From JBFGFX01 sp965232455 (GTDB taxonomy: Bacteria; Pseudomonadota; Gammaproteobacteria; Steroidobacterales; Woeseiaceae), in the NCBI GenBank assembly GCA_965232455.1, contig OZ246981.1, forward strand, positions 5,704,001-5,768,000: 64,000 nt of DNA, given 5' to 3'. Positions 7,988 through 17,153 of the stretch are shown here, one piece after another. Every line of letters begins with the position of its first letter. Position 1 is the stretch's first letter. The position numbers and the translations under genes are program-made. The notes under the pieces are model-generated. The model saw only the letters and a list, made by a program, of their open reading frames with translations. It had not been told where the DNA came from and searched no databases.

Positions 7988-8977
7988 ATGAAGATTTTCG
8001 CCCCAATGCTGCCAATCCTGTTACTGCTGGCTGGAGAGGTTCTGGCCGATGATTCTCAACCGTTCGAGTACAGGACTATTACACGAGCGGACCTGGACCG
8101 GGTGCTGGCCGACTGGAGAAATCGGGATCTCAGCGCGAAGAACGTAACGGTTATCCATCAGGAGGATTACGACGGTTTCAGGCTGCTGATCGTGAGGCAC
8201 GACGTCGCATCGCGCGCACACTTTGGCGCTATATTCGTGCCCGACGTCGAGAACCTGGCCGCTGCCCCCGTCGTCGTGCTGCCCGACGGTCTTCAACAGT
8301 ACAATCCGACGTTCGATATCGAACTCAATATCAAGAAGTTTCAGTCGCTCGAATCCTTGAAAGGGTTCGTCAAGATCCTGCCCGCGTTTCGCGGCCGTTT
8401 CATGAGTTATCAGGACAACGGCTGGTTTTCCCGGGGCGACTTTTGCGACGCCTACGACGGGCCCACCGATGACTCGATCGCGATGCTGAATGCCGCGGAA
8501 CATCTGCTGCCGGAAGTCAGTTTCGACAAAGTCCTGGTCTGGGGCGGCAGCAGGGGAGGCAACACGGCACTGTTGATGGCGGTTCGTGATCCTCGTGTCA
8601 ACACGGTGATTGCAATGGCAGGCCCGGTGGACTTCTATCGCAAAGACTGGCAGGTGGAGGGAACCAATCAGTATCGCTGCCAGTTCTTCGACGAAAAAAG
8701 CGAACGGGAGTCGCGCCATCGCATGCTGGCCAGCTCACCGCTCTTTTTCGAGCCCGAGCGGAATCTCGAAGATGTATTCCTTCATCATGATGAAGGTGAT
8801 GACGTGGTCCACGTATGGAACGCGCATGAGATGGCCGAGCACCTGGATTTTCATTCGGTCAACGTAACGAAATACATCTATCCCACACAAGGGCACGGCG
8901 CCATGCTCGGCGATGCGTCGTTCTGGGGTAACGTGGAGACCGGTATATCGGAATTTCTCGACAACATCGGCTATTGA
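7988..8977 (+). CDS. Secreted alpha/beta hydrolase (prolyl-oligopeptidase/esterase type)
   Basis: The 329-residue protein has a signal peptide (ILLLLAGEVLA, cleavage about residue 20). The catalytic serine lies in W-G-G-S-R-G-G (about residue 191), the G-x-S-x-G elbow of the alpha/beta-hydrolase fold. An aspartate-rich region (H-H-D-E-G-D-D) and the terminal G-H-G (about residue 303) supply plausible Asp and His of the triad. The region F-R-G-R upstream matches the oxyanion area seen in S9-type peptidases and dipeptidyl-peptidase-like esterases. The natural substrate is not evident. It lies 146 bases after the pectate-lyase-like gene. Confidence 0.82.
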   Translation: MKIFAPMLPILLLLAGEVLADDSQPFEYRTITRADLDRVLADWRNRDLSAKNVTVIHQEDYDGFRLLIVRHDVASRAHFGAIFVPDVENLAAAPVVVLPDGLQQYNPTFDIELNIKKFQSLESLKGFVKILPAFRGRFMSYQDNGWFSRGDFCDAYDGPTDDSIAMLNAAEHLLPEVSFDKVLVWGGSRGGNTALLMAVRDPRVNTVIAMAGPVDFYRKDWQVEGTNQYRCQFFDEKSERESRHRMLASSPLFFEPERNLEDVFLHHDEGDDVVHVWNAHEMAEHLDFHSVNVTKYIYPTQGHGAMLGDASFWGNVETGISEFLDNIGY

Positions 8978-9140
8978 ACGGCAGGCGTCCACGTATTGCG
9001 TCCCGACGAGCGACACAAGTCATCGCTCGCCTCCCGGAACGCCCGGCACATCGCTTTCCGTTATTTTACGGCTTTGCAAACAACGGTATTATCGAGACTG
9101 CTTTTGAATTCCCCAACGCTCGAGTATTGCGACAAAGATC

Positions 9141-9329
9141 ATGAAAAGAAGCTTGGGCCGGGTAGTCTTCTACTCGCTGGTAGCGATCATCTGCATCGGC
9201 GTTGCCGTTGCCTTCACGGAAAGTCGAGCGGCGTTTATCTCGGTCTTTTCGCTTGGCATCTTTCTTGGATTGACCGCAGAGCTGCTGTTCTGGAATCACC
9301 TGTACCGATTGTTCTCGAATCGGCGCTAG
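9141..9329 (+). CDS. Small two-helix membrane protein
   Basis: The 62-residue frame encodes two hydrophobic helices (about residues 8-26 and 33-50) with a basic N-terminus (M-K-R-S-L-G-R) and a basic C-terminus. This suggests an inner-membrane protein with both ends in the cytoplasm. Base composition is in line with its neighbours. It has no recognised family. It faces the convergent PepSY gene across a 130-base gap that contains an inverted repeat. Confidence 0.5.
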   Translation: MKRSLGRVVFYSLVAIICIGVAVAFTESRAAFISVFSLGIFLGLTAELLFWNHLYRLFSNRR

Positions 9330-9338
9330 TGTTGCCAC

Positions 9339-9446
9339 AAAGACGGTCAACCAGCAGCCAAGCTGGCGCACGACCTGATTCGGATCCGCATGTAAAGCGA
9401 CCCGCGCCAGGCCGACGATATGCGAACGGCTGGTGATGCCGTCTTT
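9339..9446. repeat. Inverted repeat between convergent genes
   Basis: The left arm (AAAGACGG, three bases, ACCAGC at 9339-9355) is the inverse of the right arm (GCTGGT, four bases, CCGTCTTT at 9429-9446). A small GCCA/TGGC hairpin lies inside. It sits between the ends of two convergent genes and could act as a bidirectional transcription end, though a T-run is short (TTT). Confidence 0.55.
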
Positions 9447-9459
9447 GCGCCGTTCGCGG

Positions 9460-10536
9460 CTACGCTATGGAAACCCGAACGGCTTTATTGATCCTGCGGC
9501 GGCGCATCTGCGCGATGAACGTCCACGAGCCAATGCCTCCCAACAGCGACATGACGACACCGGTCAGCGCGCCAACGACGTCATATAAGCGTCCGCCAAC
9601 CGCAATGGAGTGGATCGGGTACAGCATATTGAACGCGCGCTCGCCGCGGCTCAGTTTGTTGGCGTCTCTCGTGGCCAGCACCGTGCTGCTTGCCGGATCG
9701 ACGTACACGTACGTCCGACCGTTTTGATGCCACTCGTTGGGCTGCCGCAGCCGGATGGACGCGGCGGCGCCCTCCGAGCGCGGCCAGCTGACCAGGCGCA
9801 TCTGCGCGTCGGGAAACGCGGCTCTCGCGTCGGCGAGGGCCGGCACCCAGTCCACGTCTCCGCTCGTCGCCGCGGGCCGCTCGAACGGAGCGGGCGTTGA
9901 GGCCGTGATCAGCGCCAGAAATGCGGTGACCGGCTTGCTGAACACCATTGCTCCGCCGGTAAACGCCGTCACCAGAATCGGAACGGCGAACAGGACGCCC
10001 AAATCCCGATGCTGCGCCAGCAGTGCGCGGCGCTTGAGCGACTTCGGCCAAACCCGCCACGAAAAATTCCGCAGGAACGGCGCGACGATGATCAGTCCCG
10101 TAATTACCATCACTAAGGCGGCAAACCCCGCAATACCCGCGGCGTTCTTTCCCGCCTGCCCCAGGAACAGGTAGTGGTGGAGATGGAACAGCCAGTCCTC
10201 CACGCTGCCGTTTTTTGCCCAGGCCTTCAACAGCGCCCCGGACTGATCGGTATACGCCGCGCTTCCGTCTTTGAAGACGATGCGGTGCAGGGCCATGTCG
10301 TCGTGGGCCAGCGCCACGTAGCTTAAGCCAGCGTCGAAAAATTGCGCTTCGATGCTCTCCAGCGCCGCGCCGATCTTGCGGGTGTCGTAATCGGCCGCCT
10401 GGCGCGCCTCCGGGACGGTCGCGCGCAGATAGTCGTTCTTGAATACCAGCAGCGTCCCGGACAAACCCAACACAACCAGCAGAACGCAAAGAACCAGCCC
10501 AGCCCAGGCATGTACCAGCCTGACCTTGTGAAACAC
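9460..10536 (-). CDS. PepSY-associated TM helix domain protein (iron-siderophore reductase type)
   Basis: The 358-residue protein has the PepSY_TM layout: an N-terminal helix with R-L-V-H-A-W-A-G (His about residue 9), a periplasmic PepSY domain, then helices near residues 130-155, 185-205 and 320-345, with further His residues (H-L-H-H-Y, A-Q-H-R-D, I-H-S-I-A) placed for haem b. Relatives reduce ferric siderophores or pass electrons across the inner membrane. Its GTG start overlaps the stop of the upstream TonB receptor by one base (TAGTG), so both are translated from one Fur-regulated transcript. Confidence 0.88.
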   Translation of the reverse strand: MFHKVRLVHAWAGLVLCVLLVVLGLSGTLLVFKNDYLRATVPEARQAADYDTRKIGAALESIEAQFFDAGLSYVALAHDDMALHRIVFKDGSAAYTDQSGALLKAWAKNGSVEDWLFHLHHYLFLGQAGKNAAGIAGFAALVMVITGLIIVAPFLRNFSWRVWPKSLKRRALLAQHRDLGVLFAVPILVTAFTGGAMVFSKPVTAFLALITASTPAPFERPAATSGDVDWVPALADARAAFPDAQMRLVSWPRSEGAAASIRLRQPNEWHQNGRTYVYVDPASSTVLATRDANKLSRGERAFNMLYPIHSIAVGGRLYDVVGALTGVVMSLLGGIGSWTFIAQMRRRRINKAVRVSIA

Positions 10537-12668
10537 TAGAACTCCAGCTCGACGCCGAGATTGACGACGCGCCCGCGGCCGGCGAAAAACCGGGTATCGC
10601 TGGTCGTGCGCACCGTTTGGCTGTCGTAGGTCACGTAGTCTTCGTCAAGGACGTTCGAGCCCGAAACGAACACGGTGCCGAACGCGACGTCGAATTCGGC
10701 AAATGCATCGAGCAGGGTGTAGCCGTCAAACGATTCCTCCGAGGTTGCCAGCCCGTCGAAGTCCCGGTCCAGATAGCTGCGCGTGCGCAGACGGAACCGC
10801 ATCGAGTCCATTACGTAATCGGCCGCCAGGTTGAGCCGGTTGGGCGAAATGTTGGCGCCGTCCAGGTCGCTGTCCAGCGCGCCGTCGCCGTCGGTGTCGG
10901 TACGTCCGTCCGCCCAGGCGTAACCGCCCGTGAACGTCAGTCCCTCGACCGGCGTGTCCCAGATGACGTTGAGTTCGAGACCTTCGATGTCCGTCCGTTG
11001 CCGCTGCACCTCGAACACCTCGTCAACCAGGACCAGTCGCGAGCCGTTGTCCGAATCGCTCTGGTAGTAGGCCGCCGACACGCCGAGCGGCCCCCGGTTC
11101 CATTCCAGCCCAATTTCCGTGTTGTCCGACACCACCGGCTCGAGATCGAACAGGTCGTCGACGTCCTGACCGGGCACGTCAACGGCGCGCAGAATGCGGC
11201 CGACGTCGGGCATCGTAAAACCCTGAGCAAAAGACGCGTAAGCGGTCAGTCCGTCGACGAACTCGAACGTCGCGCCGACGTTTACCAGGTCTTCCGTGAA
11301 GTCCGGTTCGCCGCCGGCAACCTGTTGGGGGCCGTAGCGAAACAGAGTCGTGTAGTCGTCGGCACTGACTTTTGCGTCTTCACGCCGATAGCCGGCCGAC
11401 AAATGCAGCCGGTCGTCCAGCAGCGACTGATGCAGCTGCAGAAACGGCGCCAGGGAAATGAAGTCGGTCTCGGGCACCCAGTTGCGCCCGGTTGCAATCA
11501 GCTCCTGGAAGGTCCGGTCCTCGACCCGGTCGAGTCCCGCCCGGAAACTGAAGCCGGGCAGGGCTTCCACTTCACGCTCGTAGGAGACGCGCGCGCCCTC
11601 TTTTGTCGAGTTGTTGGCGGACTGATCGAATAGCTCCCCGCTTGGGTCGATTGCCGGGTCCTGGAAGGTGGCAAAAACGCCGCCGCCGAACACCGCCTCG
11701 AAATCCTGGTAGAAGAGCTGAGCGCTCAAGGTCCCGCCATAAAGGTCCGCATCGGAATAGGTCAGCGACACGGTCGTCACCTCGTTGGTGGGTATGACGC
11801 CGGGGGTCTCTCCCCGGATGGAGGTTGACGGGCGGCTTTCGGCGCGCGACCCGGCCACCCGGACGTAATCGCCGTCGCCCTCCAGCTCGAAGCGCTGCGC
11901 CATGAGTTCCAGGCGCCGCTCGGGCGTGAAGTCGATGCCGCCCTTGCCGAAAAACGACAGGCTTTCGGAGTCCTGAACCTCACCCTGCGTGCCGTCGACG
12001 CCGATCCGTTCGCCGTCGCCGCTGTAATAGGCGCCGCGCTTCTGGCTTGCGGCCCCGACCGTCAGGTCCAGGGTCCCGAAATCCTTGCCGACGAGCCCGG
12101 CAAATCGGTAGCCTGTGCCGTCGCCCTCGAATTCGCGGGACCCCGAGGTCTGCGCGAGCGCGCGACCCGTCCAGCCTTCTCCCTCGGCAGGCGCGGCTGC
12201 CGTCACGTAGTTGACGACGCCGCCCGTCGCACCGACGCCCTGGATGGCATTGGAGCCGAAAATGACCTCGACCCGGTCGATGAAAAACGGATCGACGGTG
12301 TAACCGTCGCGGCTACCGTCGCGCAGCGGGTTGGCCTGCGGCACGCCGTCGATCAGGAAAAGCGGATTGCGTCCCCGCAGCGTTTCCCCGCTGCCGGTCA
12401 GCTTCTCGCGCGTCGGCGAGAAAGAGGGGATCAGGCTCGACACGGCCTCGGTCGTCGAGCCGGTCAGCTGAACCTCGCGGGCGAGTATCTCTTTCGGGAT
12501 CACCGTAATCGTGTTCGGCAACGCCGACGTCGGTAACGTGGAGCGGGTCGCCTGAACGACGATTTCGTCCATCGGCTCGTCGCCGTTGCTGCCGCCCTGT
12601 AGCGTCTGGGCGGCGGCCGGACTGAACGCCGCCGCCAAAGCGCCGCCGGCAAGAAGCTGTTTCAACAT
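10536..12668 (-). CDS. TonB-dependent outer-membrane receptor (ferric siderophore type)
   Basis: The 710-residue protein has a signal peptide (cleavage near A-A-A-Q, about residue 20), a TonB-box-like DEIVVQAT (about residue 34) and a plug domain. The plug contains G-R-N-P-L-F-L-I-D-G-V-P-Q and V-E-V-I-F-G-S-N-A-I-Q-G (about residues 95-150). A 22-strand barrel follows, ending in the aromatic V-E-L-E-F. A Fur-box-like sequence lies about 55 bases upstream, so expression is expected when iron is scarce. Siderophore identity is unknown. It overlaps the downstream PepSY gene by one base. Confidence 0.92.
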   Translation of the reverse strand: MLKQLLAGGALAAAFSPAAAQTLQGGSNGDEPMDEIVVQATRSTLPTSALPNTITVIPKEILAREVQLTGSTTEAVSSLIPSFSPTREKLTGSGETLRGRNPLFLIDGVPQANPLRDGSRDGYTVDPFFIDRVEVIFGSNAIQGVGATGGVVNYVTAAAPAEGEGWTGRALAQTSGSREFEGDGTGYRFAGLVGKDFGTLDLTVGAASQKRGAYYSGDGERIGVDGTQGEVQDSESLSFFGKGGIDFTPERRLELMAQRFELEGDGDYVRVAGSRAESRPSTSIRGETPGVIPTNEVTTVSLTYSDADLYGGTLSAQLFYQDFEAVFGGGVFATFQDPAIDPSGELFDQSANNSTKEGARVSYEREVEALPGFSFRAGLDRVEDRTFQELIATGRNWVPETDFISLAPFLQLHQSLLDDRLHLSAGYRREDAKVSADDYTTLFRYGPQQVAGGEPDFTEDLVNVGATFEFVDGLTAYASFAQGFTMPDVGRILRAVDVPGQDVDDLFDLEPVVSDNTEIGLEWNRGPLGVSAAYYQSDSDNGSRLVLVDEVFEVQRQRTDIEGLELNVIWDTPVEGLTFTGGYAWADGRTDTDGDGALDSDLDGANISPNRLNLAADYVMDSMRFRLRTRSYLDRDFDGLATSEESFDGYTLLDAFAEFDVAFGTVFVSGSNVLDEDYVTYDSQTVRTTSDTRFFAGRGRVVNLGVELEF

Positions 12669-12720
12669 AATTAATCCCCGATTTCCGTCGCGTATCTGAA
12701 TGGATGGGAATGCTAGTGCG

Positions 12721-12739
12721 AATGAGAATGATTATCAAT
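12721..12739 (-). promoter_or_regulatory. Fur box
   Basis: The sequence AATGAGAATGATTATCAAT, read on the minus strand as ATTGATAATCATTCTCATT, is a close match to the GATAATGATAATCATTATC Fur consensus, with the NAT repeat pattern intact. It lies in the 107-base gap before the TonB receptor start and also upstream of the divergent LytTR gene, so both could be iron-controlled. Confidence 0.82.
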
Positions 12740-12912
12740 AAAAGTATTGCGGAGCGTGACGAGACGGCGCCGGTGTGCGCGAAATCAACGGAAAATGGAC
12801 CGCGACGGGGTTTGTCAACGGAGCAGCGCAGGTCAGGTGTCGCCGTGCCGACAGGGTGAACGGGCAAGGGACGCCGATAGACTTGAATCGTTATTTACCA
12901 AACAATATCGGC

Positions 12913-13728
12913 ATGCAATTCGGCAGGAAAATCGAGGTCGGCGCCTGGGTGGTCTACGTGCTGGTCGCGAATTTCATCGGCGCAACGTCGGTCCTGTTCG
13001 AGAGAGCCAGACAGGGATCGATGGGCAAGGTCTGGGAGCCCTTCGTCTGGGAGTACACCAGCGGGGCCGCGTTACTCATGCTGATTCCGCTGTTGTTGTG
13101 GCTGGACAAGCGCCGTCCGCTGCGGCCCGGCTCGTGGAAGACGGCGTTGCTGGTCCACGCGGCCGCGACGATCCCGTTTTCCCTGCTGCATACCGGCATC
13201 ATGGTTGGCCTCAGGAAGGGGATCTATTGGCTGATCGGCGGGCGTTACGACTTCGGCAACGTGCCGGTCGAGCTGATTTATGAATACCGGAAAGACCTGC
13301 TGACCTACTTTTTCGTGCTCGGGGCGGTGTATGCGTATCGCATGTTCCGCGCGAACCATACCGGGGCGCACTACGATCAGTCGGCCGAAACGGCGGCCTC
13401 GCAGTTCTTCGTCAAGAAACGCGGGCAAATCCACCGGATTCCGCCGGACAGCGTCGACTGGGTGGAAGCGGCCGGCAACTACGTCATTCTGCACGTCGGT
13501 AAATCCAGCCATCCTCTCAGGGACACGATGACCGGCATCGCCGAGCGGCTGGGTGATGCGTTTTGCCGGGTGCACCGGTCTACGATCGTCAATCTCGATC
13601 GTGTTACGGCGATGTTGCCGGCGCCGGGCGGGGACCTGATCGTGCGTCTGCAGGACGGGACCGACGTGCGGTGCAGCCGAACCGCGCGGACCGAGTTCGA
13701 GCGGCGGATGGCCGTCCGCGCGGGCTGA
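12913..13728 (+). CDS. LytTR-domain membrane transcriptional regulator
   Basis: From ATG 12913 the protein has about 271 residues: four hydrophobic helices (about residues 8-28, 48-66, 80-100 and 125-145) and a C-terminal LytTR DNA-binding domain (about 168-265). The LytTR domain shows I-H-R-I-P-P-D-S-V-D-W-V-E-A-A-G-N-Y and F-C-R-V-H-R-S-T-I-V-N-L-D, the signature. Such proteins are one-component regulators that sense in the membrane. The frame is open to 12775, but I prefer 12913 because the hydrophobic helix then follows the start. It is divergent from the Fur-controlled receptor. Confidence 0.88.
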   Translation: MQFGRKIEVGAWVVYVLVANFIGATSVLFERARQGSMGKVWEPFVWEYTSGAALLMLIPLLLWLDKRRPLRPGSWKTALLVHAAATIPFSLLHTGIMVGLRKGIYWLIGGRYDFGNVPVELIYEYRKDLLTYFFVLGAVYAYRMFRANHTGAHYDQSAETAASQFFVKKRGQIHRIPPDSVDWVEAAGNYVILHVGKSSHPLRDTMTGIAERLGDAFCRVHRSTIVNLDRVTAMLPAPGGDLIVRLQDGTDVRCSRTARTEFERRMAVRAG

Positions 13729-13840
13729 ATTTCGTCCCAATTTCGGCCCTTCATCACATTAACGCACCGTTCGTTCCATTTTCCTTCTGCAAGAACGGGT
13801 GGAGCGCTAGGGTCGGGTGACGATCATTAACCCGGAGCCG

Positions 13841-15769
13841 ATGGTGCGACAGATCCCGCTTCTCGCAGTACTCCTTTCGCCGGCGGCCGCGATTGCCGCC
13901 GAATGGTCTCACTATGGGGCGGACCTCGGCGGTACCCGTTTCGCGGCGGCGACGCAGATCACTCCCGACAACGTCGGTAATCTGGAACTCGCGTGGCAGT
14001 TTCGCAGCGGCGACGCGGCGGACGGTGAGGACTACTTCGGCCGCGACACCAGTCTCAAGGCAACGCCGATTCTGTTTGACGGCAAGCTTCTGGTATCGAC
14101 CGGCTTCAACCGCGTCTTCGCGATCAGCGCCGCGACCGGACGACGACATTGGGTGTTCGACCCGGAAGTGGACTTCACCGTCAACTACAGCGAGATGTTC
14201 ACGTCGAGAGGAGTCGCGGCATGGCGGGACGCCGCCGCCGAGCGCGATGAGATCTGTCGCGGTCGCGTTTATCTCGGCACGCTGGACGCACGGTTGATCG
14301 CCATTGACGCGCACAGCGGCGAGAAGTGCGTCGGCTTTGGCCGGTCGGGCGAGGTCGATCTGTCGGCAGGCGTTCGAAACTACCGCCGCGGGCAATACAG
14401 CCTCACTTCGCCGGTCACGGTCGTCAACGACGTTGTTATCGTCGGTTCGTCAATCGGCGACAACGGCGCGGTGGAACTGGAGCCGGGCTTCGTCAGGGGC
14501 TTCGACGCGCGCAGCGGCGAATTGTTATGGCAATGGGACCCGATTCCACGCTCGGAAGATTCGCCGGGCGGAAACACCTGGAGCAACAACGGGGGCGAGA
14601 AGAACGGCGGCGCCAACGTCTGGTCCATCATTTCGGCGGACCCGGCACGTAATCTGGTGTTCCTGCCGACGACGAGTCCGTCTCCGGATTTCTATGGCGG
14701 TGAACGACTGGGGGACAACCGGTTCGCGAACTCCGTCGTCGCCGTGAATGCGGGCACCGGCGAGCTGGCGTGGCATTTTCAGACCGTCCACCACGACCTG
14801 TGGGATTACGACATTGCGTCCCAGCCGCTGCTGATGGACATTCACCGGGAAGGAGCGCGGGTTCCCGTCGTCGTCCAGGCGACCAAGATGGGCCACGTTT
14901 TTGTGCTGGACCGCGAAACCGGCAGGCCGGTATTCCCGGTTGAAGAGCGGGCGGTGCCGCAGACCGACGTTCCGGGCGAAAGTACCGCCGCGACTCAGCC
15001 GTTTCCGGTCCGGCCCCCGCCGCTGCACGATCGTGAGTTAAGAATCTGGAATTATTCGGCTGAACACACTGAGTTCTGCACGAAGCTTCTCGACGGTGTC
15101 CGATTCGAGGGGATATTCACGCCTCCCAGCCTCGGCGGGACCTTGCTGTATCCCGGCAACGGCGGCGGCACGAACTGGGGCAGCATGGCTGCCGATCCCG
15201 ATCGGCAGATTGCGGTGCTGGCCGTCAACAGTCTTCCAACCCTGGTCAGGCTCGTACCTCGAAAAGACTTCCGGGCAACCGCCCGGCGAGAACGCGGCGG
15301 CGATCTCAACGTACAGTTTACGGAACAAAGCGGCACGCCCTACGGTATGGCGCGGCACGAGCTCTACAACCCGAACCTGTTCCTGCCCTGTCTCGAAGGT
15401 CCGTGGGGCGAGGTGGTTGCACTCGACATGAAAGACGGCAGCGTTCGGTGGAAATCGCCGCTCGGGGTGTTTCCGGGGCTCGAAGATCACCCGGTTGCGT
15501 CGCGATGGGGCAGCCTGGCTTCCGGTGGCCCGATGGTGACCGCGGCCGGGCTTCTGTTCATCGCGGACCGTTATCGCAAACGGTTGCTGGCGATGGACAG
15601 TGAAACCGGGGAAACGATCTGGTCAACGTCCTTGCCGGCGGCGGCCACGGCGACACCGATGTCCTACACCATCGACGGTGAGCAGTACGTCGTCATTGCC
15701 GCCGGCGGCGACGTCAACGACAGCGACGTGCCGGGCGACTATGTGCTGGCGTGGAAGTTGCGTGAATGA
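13841..15769 (+). CDS. PQQ-dependent dehydrogenase (quinoprotein, secreted)
   Basis: The protein has a signal peptide (cleavage near A-I-A-A) and the eight-bladed quinoprotein propeller, seen as repeated tryptophan-docking motifs and as H-Y-G-A-D-L-G-G-T-R-F-A near the N-terminus. Other landmarks are W-S-N-N-G-G-E-K-N-G-G-A-N-V-W-S (about residue 257) and H-H-D-L-W-D-Y-D (about residue 320), which match the membrane glucose dehydrogenase (Gcd) propeller. The five N-terminal membrane helices of Gcd are missing, so this is a soluble periplasmic form. It probably oxidises a sugar or alcohol and feeds electrons to quinone. I chose ATG 13841 because GGAG lies 4 bases upstream; GTG 13817 is the alternative. 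Confidence 0.88.
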   Translation: MVRQIPLLAVLLSPAAAIAAEWSHYGADLGGTRFAAATQITPDNVGNLELAWQFRSGDAADGEDYFGRDTSLKATPILFDGKLLVSTGFNRVFAISAATGRRHWVFDPEVDFTVNYSEMFTSRGVAAWRDAAAERDEICRGRVYLGTLDARLIAIDAHSGEKCVGFGRSGEVDLSAGVRNYRRGQYSLTSPVTVVNDVVIVGSSIGDNGAVELEPGFVRGFDARSGELLWQWDPIPRSEDSPGGNTWSNNGGEKNGGANVWSIISADPARNLVFLPTTSPSPDFYGGERLGDNRFANSVVAVNAGTGELAWHFQTVHHDLWDYDIASQPLLMDIHREGARVPVVVQATKMGHVFVLDRETGRPVFPVEERAVPQTDVPGESTAATQPFPVRPPPLHDRELRIWNYSAEHTEFCTKLLDGVRFEGIFTPPSLGGTLLYPGNGGGTNWGSMAADPDRQIAVLAVNSLPTLVRLVPRKDFRATARRERGGDLNVQFTEQSGTPYGMARHELYNPNLFLPCLEGPWGEVVALDMKDGSVRWKSPLGVFPGLEDHPVASRWGSLASGGPMVTAAGLLFIADRYRKRLLAMDSETGETIWSTSLPAAATATPMSYTIDGEQYVVIAAGGDVNDSDVPGDYVLAWKLRE

Positions 15770-15887
15770 TTGCCCCGGCCTCATGGTAAGACGCGTGATC
15801 GGCGCAATCAGATCCAGTTCACAGACTCCCGGTGACGGAAGCGTTAGGCTGCGAACCCTTCCTTTGGCTGCACTCGAGGGCTTTTCT

Positions 15888-16565
15888 ATGAAAGCTTTGC
15901 CGCTAGTTGTCGCCTGTATGCTGCTTGGCGCCTGTGCAAGCACGCAGAACCTGGCCGTATCGCCGGACACGCTCAAAACGATGCAGGGTAAGTCCCTGTT
16001 CCTGATTCAACGCGAGAGCCCCAGCTTCGTTGCGATGACCTCGGGCAAGGGCATGTTCGCCGTCGCCGGTGTGGGTGCTGCGGTCGCCGCCGGAAACACT
16101 ATGGTGAGCGAAAACGACATTGTGGATCCGGCAATGGACATCAGCCGAACGCTGTCCCGAAACCTTGCCGAAAACTATGGCGTGACGCCGGGTGGAGAAT
16201 CCGATACGGCGGAATCGGACAGCATCGACAGTCTCGTCCGGCTGGCCGGCGGTAACGACTACGCGCTCGACGTCGCGACGAACGGCTGGAGCTACATGTA
16301 CGACGGCTTCAGCTTCGGCGACTACTTTGTCGGGTATTCGTCGAAGCTGCGCCTCATTGACGTTCGGGCGGCCAAAGTCATATCCAGCGGGTTGTGCGTT
16401 TATGACGCCAAGAAAGCCGGCAAGTCGCCGGTCTCCCACGAGACGCTGCTCGCCGACAACGCCGCTTACATCAAGCAGGAGCTGGCGGTGGCAAGCAATC
16501 ACTGCATCCGGGAGTTCACGACAAAGCTGTTCTCTGTGCCATCGGTCGCCCGCGGCGCGTATTGA
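15888..16565 (+). CDS. Hypothetical lipoprotein
   Basis: The 225-residue protein starts at ATG 15888 and has a lipobox L-L-G-A-C (Cys about residue 16), so it should be anchored in the outer or inner membrane. The frame is open further upstream but that part overlaps the PQQ gene in another frame and is un-protein-like. A Gly/Ala-rich hydrophobic stretch (about residues 52-72) and a C-terminal strand-rich part with two Cys follow. I do not recognise the family. Confidence 0.72.
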   Translation: MKALPLVVACMLLGACASTQNLAVSPDTLKTMQGKSLFLIQRESPSFVAMTSGKGMFAVAGVGAAVAAGNTMVSENDIVDPAMDISRTLSRNLAENYGVTPGGESDTAESDSIDSLVRLAGGNDYALDVATNGWSYMYDGFSFGDYFVGYSSKLRLIDVRAAKVISSGLCVYDAKKAGKSPVSHETLLADNAAYIKQELAVASNHCIREFTTKLFSVPSVARGAY

Positions 16566-16602
16566 TGATCGTGTCCGGCGGCCGGACAGGGTCCAGCGGT
16601 AC

Positions 16603-17040
16603 CTAGCCGAGACCGAGCTGCGATAGCAGGGCAAATATCAGGACGAGCAATACGATCGCCCCCAAAGCGAGGATTGCAAACTGCAAGGCGATCGTGCCCG
16701 CACCGAGCGCCGCTGCGCTGCCGGCGGCGCGACCGGGTTCACCTCTCGCAAACCCCACCGCGCCGAGGATGATCGCACATCCGCCGAGTACGGCGGCCAG
16801 GATCTCTATCCCCTTGTCGAGGTCGTAATCGTTGCCTTGGGGGGCGTCGGCAAGCTCCTCACCGCGCACTGCCGCGACGGCTGCATCGCGTATCGCCGTC
16901 GCCGTTTCTGCGACGGTGCGTTCGAGTGACGGCTGAGGGCTGAACGGACCAGCCCAGAAATGAATCACCGCCAGCAGCAAGGCAACTCCACCGAGGGTAA
17001 TTCCCAGCATGCTCAAACGGGCCGTATTCGTTTCCGTCAT
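16603..17040 (-). CDS. Hypothetical three-helix membrane protein
   Basis: I chose ATG 17040 because GGAGG lies 5 bases upstream. The 145-residue protein has hydrophobic segments at about residues 10-28, 78-98 and 114-142, separated by an acidic soluble loop rich in Ala and Glu. It is an inner-membrane protein of unknown function. It ends 37 bases from the convergent lipoprotein gene, with a GTCCGGC/GCCGGAC hairpin between them. Confidence 0.65.
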   Translation of the reverse strand: MTETNTARLSMLGITLGGVALLLAVIHFWAGPFSPQPSLERTVAETATAIRDAAVAAVRGEELADAPQGNDYDLDKGIEILAAVLGGCAIILGAVGFARGEPGRAAGSAAALGAGTIALQFAILALGAIVLLVLIFALLSQLGLG

Positions 17041-17153
17041 TGTTGCCTCCTGGTCGATAACTGGCAATCAGCTTGTCGAAAAGACGCATAGTATACGCAG
17101 TCGTAGACACGCGACGCGGGCGCGGCCGGTTTCTGTCCCGTCCTCGTCCGGAA

